Source: Streptomyces venezuelae
GTDB taxonomy: Bacteria; Actinomycetota; Actinomycetes; Streptomycetales; Streptomycetaceae
Assembly: GCF_008642315.1 (NCBI RefSeq)
Contig: NZ_CP029192.1
Location: forward strand, 6,944,001-7,008,000
Reading direction: 5' to 3'
DNA: 64,000 nucleotides
Below, in pieces: positions 47,117 to 56,809 of the stretch. How positions within the stretch are numbered: position 1 is the stretch's first letter; the number at the start of each line of letters is the position of its first letter. The translations under genes and the position numbers were made by a program. The notes below the pieces were generated by a model. That model saw nothing but the letters and a program-made list of their open reading frames with translations, was not told the DNA's origin and ran no database searches.

Positions 47117-47797
47117 CTAGGGGGTGACGGGGCGGGCGGTGAGGGTCTCGCCGTCGACCCGGACCGTGCCGGTCCCGGGGTCGAGCCGCGGGGCCTGCTC
47201 CGGCTCGTCGTCGCGCTTGAGGATGCCGACCTGCCGGCCGTCGGGCAGGACGATCCAGCCGCCGTCGACCTTCGCGCCGCGCACCTCGGTCGTCGCGCGG
47301 TAGAGCCCGGACGGCCTGACGGCCTTGTCGGCGGTGAACTTCCGGGTCTCCTTGTCGACATCGACGGTGCCGCGGACCTTCTTGCCGGTGAGCTGCCCAT
47401 CGAGCTTCGCGCCGTGCTTGCCGGTGAGGCGCATCGAGCCGTCTTCCTCGACGTTCCCCTTGAGCCAGGACTCCGTGTCGCGACCGTCGCAGTAGTACGC
47501 GATCGCCTTGCCGTCCCGCACCGAGATCGAGACCGCGGAGGTGTCGTCGTCGGTACGGCCCGCGTACTCGGCCTTGGCCGGCACCTTCGCGGGTGCCTTC
47601 GCGGCCGGTGTCCTCGTCGGCTCGGCGGAGGGTCCGGCCGACGGGCTCCCCGTCGGGGACGACGCGGACGCATCGGGTGCGGGCGCGTCCTCCCCGTACG
47701 ACGAAGCGCCCGTCTCCGTCGTCGCGTTGAGCGACAGCATGAACAGGGCGAGCAGCAGTCCCGTCAGAAGGGTGAGCAGCGGACCTGAGCGCTTCAT
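47117..47797 (-). CDS. Membrane-anchored or secreted protein of unknown function
   Basis: 226 residues. MKRSGPLLTLLTGLLLALFMLSLNA is a signal peptide or anchor without a lipobox. A Ser/Pro/Ala/Thr-rich linker (~35-75) reaches a folded C-terminal domain (YAGRTDDDTSAVSISVRDGKAIAYYCDGRDTESWLKGNVEEDGSMRLTGKHGAKLDGQL ... GLYRATTEVRGAKVDGGWIVLPDGRQVGIL), which looks all-beta. No family recognised. ATG at 47797. 47 bases upstream of the cytochrome-like gene on the same strand, so perhaps one operon with the Rieske module. Confidence 0.75.
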   Translation of the reverse strand: MKRSGPLLTLLTGLLLALFMLSLNATTETGASSYGEDAPAPDASASSPTGSPSAGPSAEPTRTPAAKAPAKVPAKAEYAGRTDDDTSAVSISVRDGKAIAYYCDGRDTESWLKGNVEEDGSMRLTGKHGAKLDGQLTGKKVRGTVDVDKETRKFTADKAVRPSGLYRATTEVRGAKVDGGWIVLPDGRQVGILKRDDEPEQAPRLDPGTGTVRVDGETLTARPVTP

Positions 47798-47986
47798 ACG
47801 GGCCTCCCCCGAGGCGCGGCACCTGCCGATCCTCCATGCAAGCGGACCCGCCGCCCTCTCGTCCAGAGTTGAACGACCCCCAATCGGCCCAAGTGGCGAC
47901 AGGGGCCGATTCGGGCGACATTGGCAGGGTCCGAGGTCCGGTCGCGGAGCGGTCCGGGCCCGGCCCTCCACGCGAAAGGCAGGACC

Positions 47987-48409
47987 ATGGCGGGTAACGA
48001 TCTGGGCAGCCTTCTCGGCGGCCTCCTGGGCGGCGGGCAGCAGGGCGGCGGCTCCTCCGGCGGCGGGGGCAACCTCCTGGGCGCGCTGCTCGGGGCCCTC
48101 ATGAGCAAGAGCGGAGGCGGCGGCAACCCGCTGTCCGGCCTGCTGGAGGGCCTGAACAAGGCCGGACTCCAGGACCAGGCCCAGTCCTGGGTCGGCACGG
48201 GCGAGAACAAGGACGTGACCGGAGCGCAGGTGCAGCAGGCGCTGCCCGACGACACCCTCCGGCAAGTCGCCGAGGAGGCCGGAGTCTCCCCTGAGCAGGC
48301 CGCGAACGAGATCGCTCAGGTGCTGCCGCAGGCCGTCGACAAGCTGACCCCCGAGGGTCAGGTGCCCTCCGGGTCGCTCGAGGACCTGATCAAGCAGCAG
48401 CAGCTCTGA
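47987..48409 (+). CDS. YidB family protein (DUF937)
   Basis: 140 residues. A Gly-rich N-terminal half (LGSLLGGLLGGGQQGGGSSGGGGNLLGALLGALMSKSGGGG) is followed by the conserved LLEGLNKAGLQDQAQSWVGTGENKDVTGAQVQQALPDDTLRQVAEEAGVSPEQAANEIAQVLPQAVDKLTPEG. The family is widespread and of unknown function. ATG at 47987 with AAAGGCAGG about five bases upstream; the frame opens earlier but without a better start. Divergent from the preceding secreted protein. Confidence 0.88.
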   Translation: MAGNDLGSLLGGLLGGGQQGGGSSGGGGNLLGALLGALMSKSGGGGNPLSGLLEGLNKAGLQDQAQSWVGTGENKDVTGAQVQQALPDDTLRQVAEEAGVSPEQAANEIAQVLPQAVDKLTPEGQVPSGSLEDLIKQQQL

Positions 48410-48423
48410 CCCGCCTCGGTCCG

Positions 48424-48461
48424 GTGCGCGGCGCCCGTCTCGGCAGACGGGCGCCGCGCAC
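48424..48461 (+). terminator. Hairpin after the yidB-like gene
   Basis: Perfect 17-bp stem (GTGCGCGGCGCCCGTCT, 48424-48440 with 48445-48461) and a CGGC tetraloop, without a T-run, between the YidB-like gene and aroH. Confidence 0.65.
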
Positions 48462-48529
48462 TCCCGTGCCGGGCGCTGGATAGGCTTGACGCTCATCCAA
48501 GGCGTACATGGGGCAAGAGGGGCAGTGAC

Positions 48530-48892
48530 GTGGCGGTACGAGCGGTGCGGGGCGCCGTCCAGCTGGAGCGGGACGAGGCCGGGCACATGAGCGAGCAGGT
48601 CGGCGCGCTCCTCACGGCCGTCCTGGAGCGGAACGGGCTGACGCAGGAGGACCTGATCAGCATCTGGTTCACGGCGACGCCGGACCTGCACTGCGACTTC
48701 CCCGCGGCCGCCGCCCGCGGACTCGGCATCGTCGACGTACCGCTGATCTGCGCCCAGGAGCTGGACGTCGAGGGCGCCCTGCCCCGCGTCGTCCGCGTCC
48801 TCGCGCACATCGACACCGACCGGGCCCGCTCCGAGATCACGCACGTGTACCTCGGCGCCGCGGCCGCACTCCGCAAGGACATCGCCCAGTGA
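48530..48892 (+). CDS. aroH: Chorismate mutase, AroH type
   Basis: 120 residues, the size of the monofunctional trimeric AroH class. AVRAVRGAVQLERDEAGHMSEQVGALLTAVLERNGLTQEDLISIWFTATPDLHCDFPAAAARG is characteristic, with the Arg and Glu active-site residues in RGAVQLERDE and a Cys in LHCDFP. It converts chorismate to prephenate for the next gene product. GTG at 48530 has AGAGGGG upstream; a TAGGCT -10 lies at 48481-48486. It overlaps tyrA by four bases. Confidence 0.93.
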   Translation: MAVRAVRGAVQLERDEAGHMSEQVGALLTAVLERNGLTQEDLISIWFTATPDLHCDFPAAAARGLGIVDVPLICAQELDVEGALPRVVRVLAHIDTDRARSEITHVYLGAAAALRKDIAQ

Positions 48893-49974
48893 GAACCGCC
48901 CTCGTCATCGGCACCGGCCTGATCGGCACCTCCGCCGCCCTGGCCCTCGCCTCCCGCGGCGTCGCCGTCCACCTCGCCGACCACGACCCGGAGCAGGCCC
49001 GCACCGCCGCCGCGCTCGGCGCGGGCACGGACGAGGCGCCCGCCGGCGTCGTCGACCTCTGCGTCGTCGCCGTGCCGCCCGCGCACGTCGCCACCTCGCT
49101 GGCCGACGTGATGGGCCGCGGGGTCGCGCGCGCCTACATCGACGTGGCGAGCGTCAAGGGCGGCCCCCGCCGCGACCTGGAGGCGCTCGGCCTCGACCTC
49201 ACCCCGTACATCGGTACGCACCCCATGTCCGGACGCGAGCGCAGCGGCCCGCTGGCCGCCACCGCCGACCTCTTCGAGGGCCGGCCCTGGGTGCTCACCC
49301 CGACCCGGGACACCGACACCGAGGTGCTCAACCTCGCCCTGGAGCTCGTCGCCCTCTGCCGGGCCGTGCCCGTCGTCATGGACGCCGACGCCCACGACCG
49401 CGCGGTCGCCCTCGTCTCGCACATGCCGCACCTGGTCTCGAGCATGGTCGCGGCCCGCCTGGAGCACGCCGAGGAGTCCTCGGTACGGCTCTGCGGCCAG
49501 GGCATCCGCGATGTCACGCGGATCGCCGCCTCCGACCCGCGGATGTGGATCGACATCCTCTCCGCCAACCCCGGCCCGGTCGCCGACCTGCTCGCGGAGG
49601 TCGCGTCCGACCTCGACGAGACGGTGGCGGCGCTGCGGGCGCTGCAGTCCGCCGACGGCGACAAGCGGACCGAGGGCGCCGCCGGGGTCGAGAAGGTGCT
49701 GCGGCGCGGCAACGCGGGGCAGGTCAGGGTGCCCGGCAAGCACGGCGCGGCTCCCGCCTCGTACGAGGTCGTCGCGGTGCTCATCAACGACCAGCCGGGC
49801 CAGCTGGCCCGTATCTTCGCCGACGCGGACAGCGCGGGCGTCAACATCGAGGACGTCCGCATCGAGCACGCGACCGGGCAGCAGGCCGGTCTGGTGCAGC
49901 TGATGGTCGAGCCGCGGTCCGTGCCGGTGCTGACGGCGGCGCTGCGGGACCGGGGCTGGTCGATCCGGCAGTAG
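48889..49974 (+). CDS. tyrA: Prephenate dehydrogenase
   Basis: 361 residues. NAD(P)-binding start RTALVIGTGLIGTSAALALASRG, then GTHPMSGRERSGP, SHMPHLVSSMVAARL and a C-terminal ACT domain (~290-361, VVAVLINDQPGQLARIFADADSAGVNIEDVRIEH) that probably senses tyrosine. Acts after chorismate mutase in tyrosine synthesis. The GTG start overlaps the aroH stop (GTGA), so the two enzymes are coupled. Confidence 0.94.
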   Translation: MRTALVIGTGLIGTSAALALASRGVAVHLADHDPEQARTAAALGAGTDEAPAGVVDLCVVAVPPAHVATSLADVMGRGVARAYIDVASVKGGPRRDLEALGLDLTPYIGTHPMSGRERSGPLAATADLFEGRPWVLTPTRDTDTEVLNLALELVALCRAVPVVMDADAHDRAVALVSHMPHLVSSMVAARLEHAEESSVRLCGQGIRDVTRIAASDPRMWIDILSANPGPVADLLAEVASDLDETVAALRALQSADGDKRTEGAAGVEKVLRRGNAGQVRVPGKHGAAPASYEVVAVLINDQPGQLARIFADADSAGVNIEDVRIEHATGQQAGLVQLMVEPRSVPVLTAALRDRGWSIRQ

Positions 49975-50086
49975 CGGGCCCGCGCAGGGGCTGTCGGGGC
50001 AGGGTGTGCGAGCCAGTAACCTTGTGCGGGGCGCGTTCGCGCCCCGCCTCCCTGGCCCGCGTCATGCGAAAGGTGCCCACAGCCCC

Positions 50087-50782
50087 GTGGAAACAGCCGA
50101 AACCGCCGCCCCGGCAGCCGTGATCGTCGCCATCGACGGACCGTCCGGCACGGGCAAGTCGAGCACCTCGAAGGCTGTCGCCGCCCAGCTCGGCCTCAGC
50201 TACCTGGACACCGGTGCCCAGTACCGGGCCATCACCTGGTGGATGGTGCACAACGGCATCGACCTCACCGACCCGACCGCGATCGCCGCCGTCACGGGCA
50301 AGCCCGAGATCGTCTCCGGCACCGACCCGGCCGCCCCGACCATCACGGTCGACGGCACGGACGTCGCGGGGCCGATCCGCACCACCGACGTCACCTCGAA
50401 GGTCAGCGCGGTCAGCGCCGTCCCCGAGGTCCGCACCCGCATCACCGAGCTGCAGCGCTCCATCGCGGTCTCGGCGGAGAAGGGCATCGTCGTCGAGGGC
50501 CGTGACATCGGCACGACCGTGCTCCCCGACGCCGACCTGAAGATCTTCCTCACCGCGTCGCCCGAGGCCCGCGCCGCCCGCCGCTCCGGCGAGCTGAAGG
50601 GCGCCGACGTCAAGGCGACGCAGGAAGCCCTGATCAAGCGGGACGCGGCCGACTCGAGCCGCAAGACGTCCCCGCTGGCCAAGGCCGACGACGCCGTCGA
50701 GGTCGACACCACGGAGCTCACGCTCCAGCAGGTCATCGAGTGCGTCGTCACCCTCGTCGAGGAGAAGCGGGCCGGCAAGTGA
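50087..50782 (+). CDS. cmk: Cytidylate kinase
   Basis: 231 residues. IVAIDGPSGTGKSSTSKAVAAQLGLSYLDTGAQYRAITWW holds the P-loop and the (d)CMP site; GIVVEGRDIGTTVLPDADLKIFLTASPEARAARR follows. Phosphorylates CMP and dCMP. GTG at 50087 is the start that matches the family. An upstream frame to 50006 includes a small GC-rich hairpin. The stop overlaps plsC by four bases. cmk followed by der is conserved in actinobacteria. Confidence 0.95.
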   Translation: METAETAAPAAVIVAIDGPSGTGKSSTSKAVAAQLGLSYLDTGAQYRAITWWMVHNGIDLTDPTAIAAVTGKPEIVSGTDPAAPTITVDGTDVAGPIRTTDVTSKVSAVSAVPEVRTRITELQRSIAVSAEKGIVVEGRDIGTTVLPDADLKIFLTASPEARAARRSGELKGADVKATQEALIKRDAADSSRKTSPLAKADDAVEVDTTELTLQQVIECVVTLVEEKRAGK

Positions 50783-51426
50783 CAGAGGGTGCTTCCGAGC
50801 GGGGCGCGGAGGTCGGCCGCCGGATCGGCGTCGGCCTCATGTACGGCCTGTGGAAGCCGCGGGTGCTGGGCGCCTGGCGGGTGCCCGCGAGCGGCCCGGT
50901 GATCCTGGCCGTGAACCACTCGCACAACGTCGACGGCCCGATGGTCATGGGCGTCGCGCCCCGGCCCACGCACTTCCTGATCAAGAAGGAAGCGTTCATC
51001 GGGCCCCTCGGCTCCTTCCTGCACGGGATCGGCCAGCTGAAGGTGGACCGCTCGGTCGCCGACCGCACGGCGATCACCCGGGCGCTCGGCGTCCTGGAGC
51101 AGGGCGGCGTCCTCGGGATCTTCCCGGAGGGCACCAGGGGCGAGGGCGACTTCGCGTCGCTGCGGGCCGGGCTCGCGTACTTCGCGGTCCGGGCCGGCGC
51201 CCCGATCGTGCCGGTCGCGGTGCTGGGAAGCACCGAGCGCCCCGGCCGGTTGATAAAGCAGCTGCCCCCGCTCCGCAGCCGCGTCGACGTCGTCTTCGGA
51301 GACCCCTTCGACGCGGGCGACGGCAGCGGCCGCCGCACGCGCAAGGCGCTCGACGAGGCGACCGTGCGCATCCAGGAGCGGCTCACCGGCCACCTGGAAA
51401 ACGCCAGGCGCCTGACCGGGCGCTGA
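50779..51426 (+). CDS. 1-acyl-sn-glycerol-3-phosphate acyltransferase (PlsC-like)
   Basis: 215 residues. The acyltransferase motifs are VILAVNHSHNVDGPMVMG (HX4D-type) and GIFPEGTRGEGDFASLRAGLAYFAVRAGAPIVPVAVLG. Membrane-peripheral phospholipid synthesis enzyme, making phosphatidic acid from lysophosphatidic acid if it is a true PlsC. GTG overlaps the cmk stop (GTGA). Sits between cmk and der, as often in Streptomyces. Confidence 0.92.
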   Translation: MTEGASERGAEVGRRIGVGLMYGLWKPRVLGAWRVPASGPVILAVNHSHNVDGPMVMGVAPRPTHFLIKKEAFIGPLGSFLHGIGQLKVDRSVADRTAITRALGVLEQGGVLGIFPEGTRGEGDFASLRAGLAYFAVRAGAPIVPVAVLGSTERPGRLIKQLPPLRSRVDVVFGDPFDAGDGSGRRTRKALDEATVRIQERLTGHLENARRLTGR

Positions 51427-51507
51427 GCGAGACTTATCAAGTAGTGCGCAGGACCGACATGAGGCCGGTGCACCGATCACCACGATGAACGACGAGGTAC
51501 GGACTTC

Positions 51508-52986
51508 ATGAACGACCAGATCCAGCCCGAGGGCGACGGCTTCGCCGAGCACGACCACGGGGCGCTCGGCGACGCCGAGTACGCACAGTTCATGGAGCTC
51601 GCCGCCGAAGAGGGCTTCGACATCGACGAGGTCGAGGGCGCCATCGAGGAGGCGGGCCACGGTCCGCTGCCCGTCCTCGCCGTCATCGGCCGCCCCAATG
51701 TCGGCAAGTCGACTCTGGTGAACCGCATCATCGGCCGCCGCGAGGCCGTCGTGGAGGACCGCCCCGGCGTGACCCGCGACCGCGTCACCTATGAGGCCGA
51801 GTGGTCGGGCCGCCGCTTCAAGCTCGTCGACACCGGCGGCTGGGAGCAGGACGTGCTCGGCATCGACGCCTCCGTCGCCGCCCAGGCGGAGTACGCGATC
51901 GAGGCCGCCGACGCCGTGGTCTTCGTCGTCGACGCCACGGTCGGCGCCACCGACACGGACGAGGCCGTCGTGCGCCTGCTCCGCAAGGCCGGCAAGCCCG
52001 TCGTGCTCTGCGCCAACAAGGTCGACGGCCCGTCCGGCGAGGCCGACGCCACCGCCCTGTGGTCCCTGGGCCTCGGCGAGCCGCACCCGATCTCCGCGCT
52101 GCACGGCCGCGGCACCGGCGACATGCTGGACGCCGTCCTGGAGGCGCTGCCCGATGCGCCCGCGCAGACCTTCGGCGCGGCCATCGGCGGCCCCCGCCGC
52201 ATCGCCCTCATCGGCCGTCCGAACGTCGGCAAGTCCTCGCTGCTCAACAAGGTGGCGGGCGAGGACCGCGTGGTCGTCAACGAGCTGGCGGGCACCACCC
52301 GCGACCCGGTCGACGAGCTCATCGAGCTGGGCGGCGTGACCTGGAAGTTCGTCGACACGGCGGGCATCCGCAAGCGCGTCCACCTCCAGCAGGGCGCGGA
52401 CTACTACGCCTCGCTGCGCACCGCCGCCGCCGTCGAGAAGGCGGAGGTCGCGGTGATCCTCATCGACTCCTCCGAGTCCATCTCGGTCCAGGACCAGCGC
52501 ATCGTGACGATGGCCGTCGAGGCGGGCCGCGCGATCGTCGTCGCCTACAACAAGTGGGACACCCTCGACGAGGAGCGCCGCTACTACCTGGAGCGCGAGA
52601 TCGAGACGGAGCTCGGCCAGGTGGCCTGGGCGCCGCGCGTCAACGTGTCGGCGGCCACGGGGCGCCACATGGAGAAGCTGGTCCCGGCGATCGAGACGGC
52701 CCTCGAGGGCTGGGAGACGCGCGTCCCGACCGGGCGTCTGAACGCGTTCCTCGGCGAGATCGTCGCCTCGCACCCGCACCCGGTCCGCGGCGGCAAGCAG
52801 CCCCGCATCCTCTTCGGCACGCAGGCCGGCACCAAGCCGCCGCGGTTCGTCTTCTTCGCCTCCGGCTTCATCGAGGCGGGCTACCGACGCTTCCTGGAGC
52901 GCCGCCTGCGCGAGGAGTTCGGCTTCGAGGGCACGCCGATCCACGTCTCGGTGCGCGTGCGCGAGAAGCGCGGCCGCAAGAAGTAG
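51508..52986 (+). CDS. der: Ribosome biogenesis GTPase Der (EngA)
   Basis: 492 residues with two GTPase domains: [16 protein letters not shown] ... DTGGWEQD ... NKVD (~62-185) and [16 protein letters not shown] ... DTAGIRKR ... NKWD (~236-355), then a KH-like C-terminus ([41 protein letters not shown]). An acidic ~55-residue N-terminal extension is typical of actinobacterial Der. Needed for 50S assembly. ATG at 51508. Followed by a good terminator. Confidence 0.96.
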   Translation: MNDQIQPEGDGFAEHDHGALGDAEYAQFMELAAEEGFDIDEVEGAIEEAGHGPLPVLAVIGRPNVGKSTLVNRIIGRREAVVEDRPGVTRDRVTYEAEWSGRRFKLVDTGGWEQDVLGIDASVAAQAEYAIEAADAVVFVVDATVGATDTDEAVVRLLRKAGKPVVLCANKVDGPSGEADATALWSLGLGEPHPISALHGRGTGDMLDAVLEALPDAPAQTFGAAIGGPRRIALIGRPNVGKSSLLNKVAGEDRVVVNELAGTTRDPVDELIELGGVTWKFVDTAGIRKRVHLQQGADYYASLRTAAAVEKAEVAVILIDSSESISVQDQRIVTMAVEAGRAIVVAYNKWDTLDEERRYYLEREIETELGQVAWAPRVNVSAATGRHMEKLVPAIETALEGWETRVPTGRLNAFLGEIVASHPHPVRGGKQPRILFGTQAGTKPPRFVFFASGFIEAGYRRFLERRLREEFGFEGTPIHVSVRVREKRGRKK

Positions 52987-53001
52987 CGCTTCGTACACAG
53001 A

Positions 53002-53043
53002 CCGAATGCCCGGCTCCCCGTCGTGGGGAGGCCGGGCATTCGG
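53002..53043 (+). terminator. Terminator of the der operon
   Basis: CCGAATGCCCGGCTCCCC (53002-53019) pairs with GGGGAGGCCGGGCATTCGG (53025-53043) with one bulged base. It stands after der and before two minus-strand genes, and could serve both strands. Confidence 0.8.
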
Positions 53044-53061
53044 CTGTCCGGGCGGGCGCGC

Positions 53062-53460
53062 TCAGTGCTCGCGGCGCGGACCGGGCGGCAGCGCCGCGGG
53101 GAAGTGGTGGTGACTCGTGCCGTGGTGCTCGTACTGGCCGTGGCGGGCCATGTGGAACGGGCTGTAGCGGGGGTCGTGCCGTGCGTCCGCGCGGTGCTGC
53201 ATGCCGTACGGCCCCGGGGTGAAGGCGGTGAACCCCAGATCCTCCTCGCCGCTCCGGTCACCCGGCAGGGCCCTGAAGGCCCTGAGGTACTCCGAGTACA
53301 GCGCGTCGTAGATGGGTGTGGCCGAGTGGCTGCCCGTCGAGTCCTGGGCGGTGCGCATGGACGGGATGGGGCTCTGGTACGCCGGCCGGTGGCGGGAGGG
53401 GTCGTATGGATGCACGTATGTGCCAACGAAACGGGCGCTCCCCGGATGCGGGGGCCGCAC
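53062..53460 (-). CDS. Small Tyr/His/Pro-rich protein of unknown function
   Basis: 132 residues, no family recognised. Rich in Tyr, His, Pro and Arg. The most protein-like part is SATPIYDALYSEYLRAFRALPGDRSGEEDLGFTAF. The C-terminus is His-rich (HHGTSHHHFPAALPPGPRREH). The GTG at 53460 has only a weak GGGG upstream; an ATG at 53358 (MRTAQDSTGSHSATPIYDALY) may be the real start. It lies 73 bases after the end of the next minus-strand gene. Confidence 0.55.
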   Translation of the reverse strand: MRPPHPGSARFVGTYVHPYDPSRHRPAYQSPIPSMRTAQDSTGSHSATPIYDALYSEYLRAFRALPGDRSGEEDLGFTAFTPGPYGMQHRADARHDPRYSPFHMARHGQYEHHGTSHHHFPAALPPGPRREH

Positions 53461-53533
53461 CGGTTTCCCCGTCCGGCATAAGTGTGACCGGCGCGTTCGG
53501 GGTCCGGGGCGGCCCTCGCGGCCGTCCCGCCGC

Positions 53534-54316
53534 TCAGGTTCCGGCGAGCGGCAGCGCGCTGGCGACGAGCCGGCCGTGGGTCGCCGCCTTGTCCAGCGCG
53601 TCCCGCAGCATGTCCTCGCGCGGCTGCCGGCCGATGGAGCCGACGGGGGCCGCGAAGAGCAGCACGGTCTGGGTCTTGTTGGCCGCGGTCCGCCAGTCCT
53701 CGGTGACCTGGAGCGGGTGGTGCGCCTGCCACCAGGCGACGGGGGAGCCGCCGCTGGTGCCCGGCTGCAGGATGGCGTGCAGCTGGCCCATGGCGAGCAG
53801 CACCGACCAGCCGTGCAGCGCGGGCGGCACGGTGTCCAGGGAGGCGACCGGCATGAAGCCCTGCTCGATCAGGAGCGGCAGGAACTCGTCGCCGCCGCCG
53901 GGCTCGCTGCCGGGGCGGGCGATGGCTCCGGTCGGCTCCACGACGAGGGCGGGGCGCAGCTCGCCCTCGATCAGCACGAGGCCGCTGGTCACGCCGAGCA
54001 CGGCCTGGCTCGGCGCCGCGTCGTCCGCCGTGGCGCCGTCGTCACCGGTGATCGAACGGACGGCGCCCTGGAGCTGCTCCTCGGAGACCGTGACGATCTG
54101 GGAGGGCAGGCAGGTGGCGTGGGCGAAGGCGAGCACGGCCGTCTCGTCGCCGACGAACAGGACGGTGCTGGTGCGCTCCTGTTCCGCGTCGCCCGGGGTG
54201 CGGCAGGACGTGCAGTCGTAGCTGCCCGGGGTGTTGTCTCCGGCGAGCAGCCGGTCGGCTTCTTCGTCGCCGATCTCGGCGCGTACGTCGTCGCTGACGT
54301 CCAGCATGCGCGGCAC
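53534..54316 (-). CDS. Conserved protein of unknown function
   Basis: 260 residues, no recognised domain. PRMLDVSDDVRAEIGDEEADRLLAGDNTPGSYDCTSCRTPGD at the N-terminus contains a CxxC pair that could bind metal. Later parts are alpha/beta-like (VLLFAAPVGSIGRQPREDMLRDALDKAATHGRLVASALP). GTG at 54316 is preceded six bases earlier by GAGGAG and is clearly the start; the longer frame to 54496 is noncoding. Faces the transglycosylase gene across a 524-base intergenic region. Confidence 0.8.
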   Translation of the reverse strand: MPRMLDVSDDVRAEIGDEEADRLLAGDNTPGSYDCTSCRTPGDAEQERTSTVLFVGDETAVLAFAHATCLPSQIVTVSEEQLQGAVRSITGDDGATADDAAPSQAVLGVTSGLVLIEGELRPALVVEPTGAIARPGSEPGGGDEFLPLLIEQGFMPVASLDTVPPALHGWSVLLAMGQLHAILQPGTSGGSPVAWWQAHHPLQVTEDWRTAANKTQTVLLFAAPVGSIGRQPREDMLRDALDKAATHGRLVASALPLAGT

Positions 54317-55482
<1,166 letters not shown>

Positions 55483-55508
55483 TCCGATCGTCCGACCGGG
55501 TGGGGGGT

Positions 55509-55551
55509 AGCTCCGCGGCGGCGCGGCAGGCCACGGGGCCGCCGCGGAGCT
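55509..55551 (+). terminator. Hairpin between the two transglycosylase genes
   Basis: Perfect 14-bp stem (AGCTCCGCGGCGGC, 55509-55522 with 55538-55551). It is followed at once by TAGCGT (55555-55560), the probable -10 of the next gene, so it can separate the two units. Confidence 0.7.
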
Positions 55552-55557
55552 GCCTAG

Positions 55558-56809
<1,252 letters not shown>

